DNA from: Caldifarciminota bacterium
GTDB taxonomy: Bacteria; Hydrothermota; Tepidihabitantia; Tepidihabitantales; Tepidihabitantaceae
DNA: 64,000 bases
Assembly (NCBI GenBank): GCA_026418295.1
Contig: JAOABP010000001.1
Location: 478,398-542,397 of the forward strand
Reading direction: 5' to 3'
The position numbers were made by a program, and so were the translations under genes. Below the pieces are notes generated by a model, which did no database searches, had not been told where the DNA came from, and saw only the letters and a program-made list of their open reading frames with translations. This document shows positions 1 through 8,624 of this stretch, one piece after another. The first letter of the stretch is position 1. Each line of letters opens with the position of its first letter.

Positions 1-838
1 CACCGACATTGAACAGGCTCATCCTGCCGGCGGGAAGCACCTGCTCCTTTGAAAACCATTCCGCCCACGGAAACGGATTGCCGGTCAGGACAAAAGAGTC
101 ACCGGCTGCTGAATACAGCGCATAATAACGACTGGGACGCAGTGTTGGAAACTCCTCCATAATCAGCACCGGTTCTCCAGGATAATCCTCCAGCCGGGCA
201 GAGCCAAGCAGAGAAAAACCGGTCCCGGGCGGTGAATCGGACAGGGCCTGTGTCTCACCCGCTAGAACAAACCGGCTGTCCTGCAGATGCCAGACCCGCA
301 CCCGCCACCGCCTGCCGACCGAATCTGTCTGTCCCTCCAGCGTCACCAGCTCCACCAGCCCGTCCAGCTCAATATTTGCCCCGGCCGCTTCAACCACCAG
401 CCCGAAATCGCCCGCGACCGAATCGGCAATCACCCCGTCGGGTCCGAAATTCACCACCAGCACTCTGTTCCCCTCAGTCAGCACCAGCTCATTCAGACTG
501 TCGCCGTCAAAATCGCCCCATGCCCAGAAATCGGGGAAAATGCCCGCATCAACCGCCTCCCTGCCCACCAGCATTCCGGAACGCCAGCAGACATCCCACC
601 GCTGTCCACTCATTTTCAGCAGTGCCAGCCGGTAGAGCGGCACCCGGATTCCGGCAGAACGATCCGGTTCCGGACAGAGCGTAACCGCTCCTGCCTGCTC
701 TCTGACCAGAAGCTGCGGCTGGGTATCAGGCAGAAACCTGCCGGCAGTGACCTCCACCGCCGAATCAACCGGACATCTGCCCAGCTCCTGAACAGCGCTG
801 ATCAGCACCAGGAGCAACGGAAAAGCAACACCGCTCAC
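1..838 (-). CDS. Secreted FG-GAP-like protein, C-terminus outside window
   Basis: This gene is absent from the ORF track because its stop lies beyond base 1. Reverse-strand translation is open throughout. It begins with a hydrophobic stretch (VAFPLLLVLISA) that looks like a signal peptide or lipoprotein leader, and later contains WGDFDGDSLNELVLTEGN, an FG-GAP/VCBS-type calcium-binding repeat. Three consecutive GTG codons (844, 841, 838) follow a -10 hexamer directly. I chose the GTG at 838 because it lies 6 nt past the -10, as at other genes here; all three are in frame. The product is probably an exported surface protein. Function is unknown. The reading frame is certain, the exact start less so. 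Confidence 0.75.
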   Translation of the reverse strand, partial: MSGVAFPLLLVLISAVQELGRCPVDSAVEVTAGRFLPDTQPQLLVREQAGAVTLCPEPDRSAGIRVPLYRLALLKMSGQRWDVCWRSGMLVGREAVDAGIFPDFWAWGDFDGDSLNELVLTEGNRVLVVNFGPDGVIADSVAGDFGLVVEAAGANIELDGLVELVTLEGQTDSVGRRWRVRVWHLQDSRFVLAGETQALSDSPPGTGFSLLGSARLEDYPGEPVLIMEEFPTLRPSRYYALYSAAGDSFVLTGNPFPWAEWFSKEQVLPAGRMSLFNVG

Positions 839-844
839 CACCAC

Positions 845-872
845 AGCATAAACCGTCCTGCCCGCCTGTCAA
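845..872 (-). promoter_or_regulatory. Promoter of the leftward FG-GAP-like gene
   Basis: On the minus strand TTGACA (872-867) and TATGCT (850-845) are separated by 16 nt. The start codon GTG follows 6 nt after the -10, so the mRNA would be leaderless. Confidence 0.65.
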
Positions 873-886
873 ACCTGAAAACAGAA

Positions 887-914
887 TTGACATTACTGTT
901 AAGCAGGCTATTTT
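887..914 (+). promoter_or_regulatory. Promoter of tRNA-Ser
   Basis: TTGACA (887-892) and TATTTT (909-914) are separated by 16 nt and lie 14 nt before the tRNA. It diverges from the promoter at 845-872 with only 14 nt between the two -35 boxes. Confidence 0.65.
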
Positions 915-928
915 ATTAACTGCGCACC

Positions 929-1016
<88 letters not shown>

Positions 1017-1055
1017 TTGAAAGACCATCAGATCTTCCTTGCTCTGATGGAAATT

Positions 1056-1283
1056 ATGCGTACAAATAAGGGCATTGAAATTCCTGACGAACTGGCAACG
1101 CTATTGATTAAAAACCCTCAGGCACTTGCCGCACTGGAAGCCCTGCCACCTTCCCATCAGCGGGAATGGGTAAAATATATCACCGAAGTGAAGAAGCCCG
1201 AAACCCGGACGCGCCGGGCAGAAAAAGCAATCAGAATACTTCTTAAAAACGCCCGCAGTGAACAGACCCGGCACCGGAGCTGA
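1056..1283 (+). CDS. YdeI/OmpD-associated (OmdA) family protein
   Basis: A 75-residue protein matching the OmdA/YdeI pattern: IPDELATLLIKNPQALAA, then FEALPPSHQREWV-like text and a basic KKPETRTRRAEKAI segment. Family members have been linked to bacteriocin protection or stress, but the biochemical role is unknown. The ORF-track start at 957 falls inside tRNA-Ser and is wrong. ATG 1056 (or 1047) fits the family length, with a weak GATGGA ahead of 1056. The gene sits between tRNA-Ser and the copper ATPase on the same strand and may share the tRNA promoter. Confidence 0.75.
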   Translation: MRTNKGIEIPDELATLLIKNPQALAALEALPPSHQREWVKYITEVKKPETRTRRAEKAIRILLKNARSEQTRHRS

Positions 1284-1325
1284 AACCGTCCGCACCTGCC
1301 CAAGCCCGAGACCGGTCTAACAGTT

Positions 1326-3770
1326 ATGGACCACGAGCCGAATCAGCATATTGATCCGGTCTGCGGGATGACGGTGAGGGAAGGTGAGGAGGCGGGAAAA
1401 TGGGATTATCAGGGCAGGACCTACTATTTCTGCTCCACCGCCTGTCTGAAGAGGTTTCAGGCTGACCCGCAAAGGTTCATTAATAACCCGGCGGTAGAAC
1501 CGCACACCGCTTCCGCCCCGGAACTGCCCAAACCTGAGATCGTAAACACCAAAACCACGGTACTGGGCATCAGCGGGATGTCCTGCGCCGGCTGTGCGGT
1601 GACGATTGAGAAGGCGCTCAACCGCCTGCCCGGAGTGAAAATTGCGCAGGTGAACTTTGCCGCTGAGGAGGCGGTAATCGAGTATGACCCGGAAATCACC
1701 CCGCCGGAGGAGCTGAAAAGGGCGGTTGTCCGTGCCGGGTATGATGTCCGGGAACGGACTGAAGACGAATCGGCGGTAATTGCAGGTGAACTCCGGCGGG
1801 CAAAAACCCGGATGCTCGTCGCCTGGCTCATGGTTCTGCCCGCAATGGTGCTGATGGTGCTCCATCTTGCCCATCTGCTTCATCTGCCAATGAAACTGAT
1901 GACCGCAGTTGAATTTCTGCTGGGCGCAGGGGTGCTCTTTATCCCGGGCTGGCAGGTGCTCAAGACCGCATTCGGCTCGCTCCGCAACCGCTCAGCGACC
2001 ATGGATGTCCTGATTGCACTCGGCACCATTGCCGCGCTGGCCTCTTCTGTCTTTGTCCTTGCCGGCATGGAAGTGGAAAATCTGGGCAGGGTTGCGGGTA
2101 TGCTCGTGGCAATCTATCTTACCGGCAGGTATCTTGAGGCACGGGCAAAGGGCAGGGCGGCGGATGCCATCCGGCAGCTGCTTTCCCTTGGTGCCCGGAC
2201 CGCAAGGATTCTGGTAGACGGCAGAGAGACTGAAGTGCCGGTCAGCCGGCTCAAGCCCGGCGACATCATGCTCATCCGGCCCGGAGAAAAGATTCCGACC
2301 GACGGCATCATCCTTGAAGGCACCACCGAGATTGACGAGTCCATGGCAACCGGTGAGCCACTGCCGGTAGTGAAAAACCCCGGTGATGAGGTGATCGGCG
2401 CAACGCTCAACACCACCGGCTTTATCAAGGTTGCGGTCCGCCGGGTCGGACAGGACACATTTCTGGCACAGGTAATCCGGCTCGTGGAACAGGCACAGCT
2501 GAAAAAAATTCCGGTGCAGGCGCTCGCCGACCGCATCACCGCCCGGTTTGTGCCCGCGATTCTGCTCCTTGCCCTGGTCACCGGTCTGGTCTGGTTTACC
2601 TTTGCACCCGCATTCCGACCGCTTCTGCTTTGGGCGCACACCCTGCTCCCCTGGGTCAATCCGGAACTTTCCCGGTTCTCCCTTGCTCTCTTTGCCGGGG
2701 TTGCGGTGCTGGTCATCGCCTGTCCCTGTGCCCTGGGCCTGGCAACACCAACCGCGCTCGTGGTCGCCACCGGCATGGCAGCGCGGCGGGGAATCATCTT
2801 CCGCTCCGGAGCGGCGCTCCAGCGTCTCAAGGATGTCCGGGCGCTCTGTCTGGACAAGACCGGCACGCTGACCCTGGGGAAACCGCAGGTTCAGGAAATC
2901 ATCCCCCTGCCCGGAGTTGAGCCGGCAGAGGTGCTGAAAACTGCTGCAGCACTGGAACAGGGCTCCGAGCACCCGCTTGCCCGCGCCATTCTCCAGCAGG
3001 CAAATGAGCAGAACCTCAAACTCCCGCCCGCGGAAAACATCACCGCCCTGCCCGGACTGGGAATCACCGGCACAGTTGAGGGCAGACCCGCATGGGCGGG
3101 CAGGCTTGCACTGCTCAGACAGCACGGAATTGACACTGCCGGACTGGAGGCGCTTGCCCGAAGCTATGAAGGAAAACCGGGCACCACACTGTTTGTTGCC
3201 CTCGATTACAGACCGCTCGGCATGCTCACCCTTGCTGATGAGCTCAAACCCGAAGCACGGGCAATGATTGCCGGACTGAAGGAGCTGGACATTGTGCCGG
3301 TGATGCTTACCGGTGACAGCCGGCAGACCGCCGAAGCGATTGCCCGCCAGGCGGGTATTGAGCAGATTTACGCCGAACTCCTGCCTCAGGACAAGCTGGA
3401 ACTGCTGGGCAGGCTGAAGGAAAAATACCGCACCATCGCCATGCTCGGTGACGGCATCAACGATGCTCCGGCACTCAAGGCGGCCGATGTCGGCATTGCG
3501 ATCGGCACCGGCACCGAGATTGCCATTGCTGCCAGCGATGTCACGCTCGTCCGGCCCGACCTCAATGCGGTTCTGGCAGCGGTCCGGCTTTCCCGCGCCA
3601 CCTTCAGAAAGATACGGCAGAACCTGTTCTGGGCGCTATTTTATAACCTGCTCGCGGTTCCGCTGGCGATGCTCGGACTCCTGCACCCGGTGATTGCCGA
3701 AACAGCGATGGCACTCTCCTCAGTCAATGTGGTCGCCAACTCCCTGCGTCTGCGCCGGACCCCTCTATAA
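1326..3770 (+). CDS. copA: Cu+-exporting P1B-type ATPase with N-terminal YHS domain
   Basis: An 814-residue inner-membrane pump that exports monovalent copper (or silver) using ATP. Residues about 8-50 form a YHS metal-binding domain (DPVCGMTV...CSTACLKRF). Residues about 78-140 are an HMA domain with GMSCAGC. The transport motif CPC is near residues 466-468, the phosphorylated Asp in DKTGT near 510, then SEHPLA (HP motif), and the hinge [13 protein letters not shown] in TM7 and MALSSVN in TM8 match the Cu+-selective P1B-1 subgroup. Actuator motif is ATGEP. Length is normal for a CopA with an extra N-terminal domain. No strong Shine-Dalgarno precedes ATG 1326. No copper regulator or chaperone is adjacent. 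Confidence 0.96.
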   Translation: MDHEPNQHIDPVCGMTVREGEEAGKWDYQGRTYYFCSTACLKRFQADPQRFINNPAVEPHTASAPELPKPEIVNTKTTVLGISGMSCAGCAVTIEKALNRLPGVKIAQVNFAAEEAVIEYDPEITPPEELKRAVVRAGYDVRERTEDESAVIAGELRRAKTRMLVAWLMVLPAMVLMVLHLAHLLHLPMKLMTAVEFLLGAGVLFIPGWQVLKTAFGSLRNRSATMDVLIALGTIAALASSVFVLAGMEVENLGRVAGMLVAIYLTGRYLEARAKGRAADAIRQLLSLGARTARILVDGRETEVPVSRLKPGDIMLIRPGEKIPTDGIILEGTTEIDESMATGEPLPVVKNPGDEVIGATLNTTGFIKVAVRRVGQDTFLAQVIRLVEQAQLKKIPVQALADRITARFVPAILLLALVTGLVWFTFAPAFRPLLLWAHTLLPWVNPELSRFSLALFAGVAVLVIACPCALGLATPTALVVATGMAARRGIIFRSGAALQRLKDVRALCLDKTGTLTLGKPQVQEIIPLPGVEPAEVLKTAAALEQGSEHPLARAILQQANEQNLKLPPAENITALPGLGITGTVEGRPAWAGRLALLRQHGIDTAGLEALARSYEGKPGTTLFVALDYRPLGMLTLADELKPEARAMIAGLKELDIVPVMLTGDSRQTAEAIARQAGIEQIYAELLPQDKLELLGRLKEKYRTIAMLGDGINDAPALKAADVGIAIGTGTEIAIAASDVTLVRPDLNAVLAAVRLSRATFRKIRQNLFWALFYNLLAVPLAMLGLLHPVIAETAMALSSVNVVANSLRLRRTPL

Positions 3771-4136
3771 CAGTTAGATCCAGAAGCTGACACAGATTTA
3801 ACACCACCAGCCAGCCCGGATTTTGACCTGTTCATGGAAGTTAAATTTTATCAATATCTTGCCAGCCTGTTCCCAATATCAGCCTCAATTAAAACACGCC
3901 TCCCGGGCAGTTCCCCTATCCGTCTTCCTTTCCTTGTGCTCTGTCCGGACCTGAACCAATGCCGGCTTTCAGCCCCGGCTCAAATCCGCCGGAAACCCGA
4001 ACTCCCCAGACGGGCAGAATTCGCCTTTAACTTTAATATGACCAGCCGCGCTGCTGCCTGATCTCCACTGCTGTCCGCTTGACAAAACCGGATTTAACGC
4101 TATAATTGGTGTGAAACTTCAAACCGGGAGGCAGGT
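3771..4136. other. Intergenic region holding one promoter
   Basis: A 366-base gap. A 75-codon ORF (3834-4061) lacks a Shine-Dalgarno site and has no recognisable family, so I do not call it. The only signal I see is the promoter at 4079-4106. There is no clear terminator after copA. Confidence 0.6.
4079..4106 (+). promoter_or_regulatory. Sigma-70-type promoter with Shine-Dalgarno leader
   Basis: TTGACA, 16 nt spacer, then a perfect TATAAT. Transcription would start near 4113, giving a leader of about 24 nt that contains GGGAGG ahead of ATG 4137. This is the leadered class of promoter in this window. Confidence 0.8.
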
Positions 4137-5594
4137 ATGTCCCGCAATTTTTTTAAAACCCTGATTTTAATCCTTTGTATCAGTCTGCCCGCCCAGGCAG
4201 ATGTCCTGATTCACTCCGGACCGGCTGACTTTATTCTCGGTGGCGATGTCAAAACCGATGAGCAGGATACGGTTGTTGTCGCCGGTGCCATCACTGCCCG
4301 TCCCAATGAGGAGTATCTATATTATTCCAGTAACAATGGTATCATCTGGGAAGAGCTGCTTTACGGCATGACCTCTGATACCATGCTCACTAGAATTTTC
4401 CCGTTCATTGGTGACGGCGACAGCGCTGCCTTTTACTGGCTGTTTGACTGTGAGGAGGATTTTCCGAACACATTAGGGCTTAATATGGAAAGATTATACG
4501 GCTCATCCGGCACATTCATTAACTTCGGTCCTGATGAACTGCCCTGCCATGACTTTGCCGGCTGCACCGACCATTCGGGCGCCCAGCATTACATCTACAT
4601 TGCGGTTTCAGACACCACACCCGGGTCAACCCGTCCCAGGCTGTTTTTCCAGCGCAGCACCGATTATGGACAGGACTGGTTTCCGCCGATTGACTCCTTT
4701 TACCAGCCGGCGCGCAACCTTTACCTTGCGGGTGGCACAGGCAGGTATGTCTATTTTGCCGGTGTTGCCGGACCGAACCGTGACACCCTGCTGGTGTGGA
4801 TCAACCGCAACCGGCTTGAACCCGGAAACTGGACCTTTCACCGGTTCACCTTTGACGGCGACCGGATTGAGAATCCGGCAATTGCCCCCGGTTTCAATGC
4901 TGCGGACTCGCTTGCCACGGTCTGGTGTGCCTTTGCCCGGAACCGGAACAACTCCGGCAACTGGGACATTGACTACATCTACTCCACGAATGGCGGTCAC
5001 AGCTGGAGCGGGGTCCGGACCCTTGCCGGCAATCCGGAGGCAGAGGAGCGGTTCTTTGACCTTCAGCCGCGGAGGTACGGCACAGCCGGGGAAGTAACCG
5101 TCGCCTATCTTAAAAGCTCCAGCGCGGGTAATCAGATTTTTATCTCAAGGGCATTTGCTGCCGAGCCGGAGAACTGGTCCACACCGCTCCGGATCAATGA
5201 GTATGAGGCGGCAGCCGGCTGGGGTGTCCGACCCAAAGTGTGCTATCTGCCCGGTCAGCCTGATATGATGGCAGGCGTGGTATATGTAAAGGAAGACTCG
5301 TCCGGCTGTTACTGGTCAAGCCTTTATCCTGGGATTACCGAGTTTCCCCCTGCCCCAGCATCCCGGACCGCAAAATACCGGATTGTCCCCCGGTGCGGAA
5401 CCGGACCTTTCCGCATCAGCGGTGCCGGTGAGCTGGACCAGATCCGGGTCACCGATGCCTCAGGCCGGGTCGTGGCTAATGGCAGAAACGGATTCTGGGA
5501 CGGAAAGAGAATTGACGGTTCACCCCTGCCTGCCGGAGTCTATCTTGTGCAGGTAAACGGAGAGCCCGCCGGCACGGTTATCATCACCCGGTAG
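4137..5594 (+). CDS. Secreted Asp-box (BNR/sialidase-like) protein with C-terminal sorting-type domain
   Basis: A 485-residue protein. A signal peptide (about residues 1-21, ending PAQA) is followed by an apparent beta-propeller with Asp-box-like motifs (STDYGQDWF, STNGGHSW). The last about 75 residues form a FlgD-like Ig/type IX-style domain (VTDASGRVV...PLPAGVYLVQV) ending in a short basic tail VIITR. The fold suggests an exported carbohydrate-binding or surface protein, but sialidase catalytic residues cannot be confirmed by eye. It is transcribed alone from a strong promoter with a good Shine-Dalgarno site, and converges with the CDF exporter gene. Confidence 0.75.
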   Translation: MSRNFFKTLILILCISLPAQADVLIHSGPADFILGGDVKTDEQDTVVVAGAITARPNEEYLYYSSNNGIIWEELLYGMTSDTMLTRIFPFIGDGDSAAFYWLFDCEEDFPNTLGLNMERLYGSSGTFINFGPDELPCHDFAGCTDHSGAQHYIYIAVSDTTPGSTRPRLFFQRSTDYGQDWFPPIDSFYQPARNLYLAGGTGRYVYFAGVAGPNRDTLLVWINRNRLEPGNWTFHRFTFDGDRIENPAIAPGFNAADSLATVWCAFARNRNNSGNWDIDYIYSTNGGHSWSGVRTLAGNPEAEERFFDLQPRRYGTAGEVTVAYLKSSSAGNQIFISRAFAAEPENWSTPLRINEYEAAAGWGVRPKVCYLPGQPDMMAGVVYVKEDSSGCYWSSLYPGITEFPPAPASRTAKYRIVPRCGTGPFRISGAGELDQIRVTDASGRVVANGRNGFWDGKRIDGSPLPAGVYLVQVNGEPAGTVIITR

Positions 5595-5603
5595 CAGGGA
5601 AGG

Positions 5604-6497
5604 TCAGTTCAGGCAGACACCGGCACCCGATTTACAGGCATCGCATTCCAGCTCAAGGGTGATGTGCTGAATATTGAAGCGGTCTCGGAGTGCACAGTCC
5701 AGCTGTGCCAGCAGAGGCTGAAAACTGCTCACCGTTCCGTCCGCCACCACCAGATGCGCCATCAGTGCCCGTTCCCCCTCGCCGAGCGTCCAGATGTGCA
5801 GGTCGTGGAGGTCCCGGATCGCCGGAGAAAACGAGGTGATGAAGCGGCGCACCTCCTCGTAATTCAGATCCCGGGGCGTGGAGTCAATCAGAATGCTGGT
5901 CGCCTCCCGGAAGACCCGCCAGGTGCCGTAAAGGACCATAATTCCGACCGCAATTGAAAGCACCGGATCAATTACTGTCCAGCCGGTCAGACGGATGACG
6001 ATCCCGCCCAGAAGTACCGCAACAAAGCCGAGCAGATCGTCCAGCAGATGCCACATTGCCGCCCGGATGTTGAGTGAGTGCCGTTCCTGCCTCAGTATCA
6101 GTACCGCGGCACCGTTGACCCCGATCCCCACCAGTGCTGCGAGAATCAGAACCGGACTCTTAACCGGTTCCGGAGTCACAATCCGCCCGATCGCCGCCCG
6201 CACGACCAGCACGGTGAAGACCGCCAGGGCGAGCGCATTGACAAAGGCAACAAGAATCCGCACCTTGCGATATCCGAAGGTCCGGCGCCGGTTCGGGGGC
6301 AGGAGGGAAAGCCGGAGGCCCAGCCAGGAAAGCACCAGCGCCACCGCATCACCGGCATCATGGAGCGCACCGGCTACGAGCACGAGCGAATTGGCAAACA
6401 GCCCGGCAAACAGTTCCAGCAGGGCAAACCCGAGGTTGAGCAGAATCGAAAGCAGCAGACTGCGCCCCTGACGCCGGGAATGTTCATGAACTGCCAT
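5604..6497 (-). CDS. Cation diffusion facilitator (CDF) metal exporter
   Basis: A 297-residue inner-membrane antiporter of the CzcD/ZitB type, expected to export Zn2+ or related divalent ions for protons. About six membrane spans lie in residues 14-205. TM2 carries HDAGD and TM5 carries HLLDD, the HxxxD-type pair forming the intramembrane zinc site. The cytoplasmic domain contains DLHIWTLGEGERALMAHLVV, typical of the family. The C-terminus ends in a Cys-containing ECDACKSGAGVC, possibly an extra metal ligand. It converges with the preceding secreted-protein gene, with a 9-nt gap. Substrate is inferred, not shown. Confidence 0.92.
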   Translation of the reverse strand: MAVHEHSRRQGRSLLLSILLNLGFALLELFAGLFANSLVLVAGALHDAGDAVALVLSWLGLRLSLLPPNRRRTFGYRKVRILVAFVNALALAVFTVLVVRAAIGRIVTPEPVKSPVLILAALVGIGVNGAAVLILRQERHSLNIRAAMWHLLDDLLGFVAVLLGGIVIRLTGWTVIDPVLSIAVGIMVLYGTWRVFREATSILIDSTPRDLNYEEVRRFITSFSPAIRDLHDLHIWTLGEGERALMAHLVVADGTVSSFQPLLAQLDCALRDRFNIQHITLELECDACKSGAGVCLN

Positions 6498-6504
6498 CAG
6501 CTGA

Positions 6505-6532
6505 ATGTTAAAAAAACCGGGCGAAAACGCAA
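6505..6532 (-). promoter_or_regulatory. Promoter of the CDF exporter gene, probably leaderless
   Basis: TTGCGT (weak -35), 16 nt, TAACAT, then 7 nt to ATG 6497 on the minus strand. No Shine-Dalgarno is present. Confidence 0.45.
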
Positions 6533-6578
6533 GATTGATTGTTAACGATTGAGGGGAATCCGGATGTTCCCGGAAAAG

Positions 6579-7406
6579 TTACAGCCCGCGAATTTTGTTT
6601 CTGAAGATTATCGCCTCTGCCTCATCAACCGCAATCCGGTTGACAAAATGGTTGATCTGGGGCGTGCGCAGCAGATAGTTGCCGTTGACCACCAGAAGAC
6701 CTTTTTTTGCCCAATCATGGATGATAAAGGTGTTATTCTTGATCTCCAGATAGGTGCGAAAGTCATTGGTCGGCTTCATCGTATCCGGACTGAGCACAAA
6801 GGCAACCAGCATGAACGGGTCGGAACGCAGGCCGATCTTGAGTGCGGGGGGGCTGCCGTTAACCGCCGGCAGTGCCTCAAGCTCGGTGATGTTATCACCG
6901 CGGATCGCCCGCTCCAGATTCATCTCCGGAGTGAACCCCAGCCGCACTGCAATCACCCCCATGCCGACATTCTGCAGCTCAACCCCGTTCTCGCCGGCTT
7001 TGAGTGAACGGACCATCCGGATCCTGAATGTCGCCACCGTCTGATTGAGCAAAAGCTCCCGGAAGATGATCCAGGTCATAATCGCTGCCAGGCCGTTGCG
7101 CCGGTACTGGGGATGCACCTGTGCATCCCAGAGGATAATTCCCTTGCCCGGCGGATTGCGCTCAATTGAAACCGTGCCGATCAGCCGGCCCTGATCCTGA
7201 AGACTGCACGCAGCATTATTGGCCATCAGCTCGGTCCGGACACCGAGGATTTTGCCCGCGAGCCCGCCCTCAAGCACGCGGATCGTGTCGTGGTCAAGCC
7301 ACTCAAAACCGGGACCGATCTTGACCGGGTCCCAGATGAATCCGGCAGCTGGTCCGGTTTTCGGTCGGACCAGAACGCCGCTTTCCAGTTCGGCTCTCAT
7401 TGCCAT
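6579..7406 (-). CDS. GNAT-like acetyltransferase domain protein, function unknown
   Basis: A 275-residue protein. Residues about 95-150 resemble a GNAT fold: LIGTVSIER, then AQVHPQYRRNGLAAIM, which is close to the acetyl-CoA-binding Q/R-x-x-G-x-G/A motif A, then an alpha-helical segment. The C-terminal half is not recognised. The start ATG 7406 is preceded by GGAGGAGG, the strongest Shine-Dalgarno in this part of the window. A promoter at 7613-7640 would give a leader of about 200 nt. Substrate cannot be inferred. Confidence 0.6.
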   Translation of the reverse strand: MAMRAELESGVLVRPKTGPAAGFIWDPVKIGPGFEWLDHDTIRVLEGGLAGKILGVRTELMANNAACSLQDQGRLIGTVSIERNPPGKGIILWDAQVHPQYRRNGLAAIMTWIIFRELLLNQTVATFRIRMVRSLKAGENGVELQNVGMGVIAVRLGFTPEMNLERAIRGDNITELEALPAVNGSPPALKIGLRSDPFMLVAFVLSPDTMKPTNDFRTYLEIKNNTFIIHDWAKKGLLVVNGNYLLRTPQINHFVNRIAVDEAEAIIFRNKIRGL

Positions 7407-7464
7407 TCTGACCTCCTCCTGCTCATCCGGCAGTTTCTGCCATCATTTAATTATCAAATTACCG

Positions 7465-7486
7465 CTGTTCCTGCGGCAGGAAACAG
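7465..7486. other. Hairpin in the long leader of the GNAT gene
   Basis: CTGTTCCTG and CAGGAAACAG can pair around a 3-nt loop with one bulged base. It lies inside the predicted 200-nt untranslated leader of the GNAT gene (7407-7606). It may be a regulatory RNA structure. No known riboswitch class is recognised. Confidence 0.4.
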
Positions 7487-7612
7487 ACCGCTTTATTTTC
7501 TGATGCGTCGCAGCCTCTGACTGTCGAGCCCCTGCTATCCGGGTATTCTGAAACTAAAACCTAAAAGAAGCTCTGCAACCGAACCCCAAAGCCGCAGTCA
7601 ATGCTCATTTAT

Positions 7613-7640
7613 ATGATACAATTTTGAAAATCGGTGTCAA
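7613..7640 (-). promoter_or_regulatory. Promoter of the GNAT gene
   Basis: On the minus strand TTGACA, 16 nt, TATCAT. Transcription would start near 7606, leaving about 200 nt before ATG 7406. The rest of the 7407-7727 gap holds only the hairpin at 7465 and the rightward promoter at 7693. Confidence 0.6.
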
Positions 7641-7692
7641 GTTTTTTCTTCGATAATTGGGCAACACAGTTTTTATTAATTCGGACGGTCAT

Positions 7693-7722
7693 TTGACAGC
7701 ATACCGGTTGTGCTGGTAAACT
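7693..7722 (+). promoter_or_regulatory. Promoter of the DUF58-BatA operon, leaderless
   Basis: TTGACA (7693-7698), 18 nt, TAAACT (7717-7722), then 5 nt to ATG 7728. The mRNA would start at or within 2 nt of the AUG. This shows that the GTG at 7710 in the ORF track is not the start. Confidence 0.65.
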
Positions 7723-7727
7723 GTTAT

Positions 7728-8624
7728 ATGAGATCTTCAGGAATACCTCTGCTCAGACCGGAACTGATCGCCCGGCTCAAAGGCATTGATTTCAAGGCAC
7801 GGCTTGTTGTTGAGGGCTTCCTCAGCGGTCTGCACCGCTCTCCGTACAAGGGTTTCTCAGTAGAATTTGCCGAGTATCGTCAATATATGCCCGGCGATGA
7901 ACTCAAACGGATCGACTGGCGGGTCTACGGCCGGACCGGACGGTTCTTTGTCCGCGAGTATGAGGAGGAAACCAACCTCCGTGCCTATCTCGTGCTGGAT
8001 GCCTCCGCCTCAATGGACTATCCGGCGGCAGGTTACACCAAGCTGGATTACGGCCGGTGGCTGGCTGCCAGCCTTGCCCTGCTCCTTAACCGGCAGAAGG
8101 ACTCGACCGGGCTGGTCACATTTTCCGCAAAAATTGACCGCTACATTCCACCCCGTGCCACCGGTGCCCATCTGCGGGTACTCTTCCGGGAGCTGGAAAA
8201 CCTGAAACCTGGGGGGGAGACCGACATCAGCACAACCCTCCATGAGCTTGCCGAACGCATCCGGCGCCGGGGACTGGTGATCCTCATCTCCGACCTCTGG
8301 GACGATGCGACCGCCGTAGTTGCCGCTCTGCGCCACTTCCGTGCCCGCAAACATGAACTGCTCGTATTCCATCTGTTCCATCCCGATGAGGCAACTCTGG
8401 GCTTCACCAATCCGGTTCTTCTGCGCGACCTCGAAACCGGACAGGAAATCACCGTTGATCCCCGGCAGATTCAGTACCAGTATCAGAACCGGTTCAACCG
8501 CCGGTGTGAATACTTCCGGCGCGCCTGTGCCGAAGCCCGGGTCGATTATCAGTCACTGAGCACTGCTACACCATTTGAAGAAGCGCTCTTCACTTACCTG
8601 GAACGCCGGCGCCGTCTCCACTGA
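7728..8624 (+). CDS. DUF58 domain protein with vWA-like fold
   Basis: A 298-residue protein of the DUF58 family. Typical blocks are present: YKGFSVEFAEYRQYMPGDE, IDWRVYGRTGRFFVREYEEE, then the vWA-like VLDASASMDY (DxSxS metal-binding motif) and VILISDLWDD. DUF58 proteins usually work with a MoxR AAA+ ATPase and BatA-type membrane proteins, probably in assembling or maturing envelope complexes. Here the BatA-like gene follows with a 1-nt overlap, but no MoxR gene is in the window. ATG 7728 was chosen over GTG 7710 because the promoter -10 lies between them. Confidence 0.9.
   Translation: MRSSGIPLLRPELIARLKGIDFKARLVVEGFLSGLHRSPYKGFSVEFAEYRQYMPGDELKRIDWRVYGRTGRFFVREYEEETNLRAYLVLDASASMDYPAAGYTKLDYGRWLAASLALLLNRQKDSTGLVTFSAKIDRYIPPRATGAHLRVLFRELENLKPGGETDISTTLHELAERIRRRGLVILISDLWDDATAVVAALRHFRARKHELLVFHLFHPDEATLGFTNPVLLRDLETGQEITVDPRQIQYQYQNRFNRRCEYFRRACAEARVDYQSLSTATPFEEALFTYLERRRRLH

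Noticed and set aside
232-919. Plus-strand ORFs of 150 and 210 codons
   Set aside because: They are proline/arginine-rich shadows of the real minus-strand gene at 1-838, which shows a signal peptide and an FG-GAP motif.
1992-3125. 377-codon minus-strand ORF within copA
   Set aside because: Antisense shadow in GC-rich DNA; copA is intact and full of motifs on the plus strand.
3834-4061. 75-codon ORF in the copA downstream gap
   Set aside because: No Shine-Dalgarno, no promoter and no recognisable family; composition looks non-coding.
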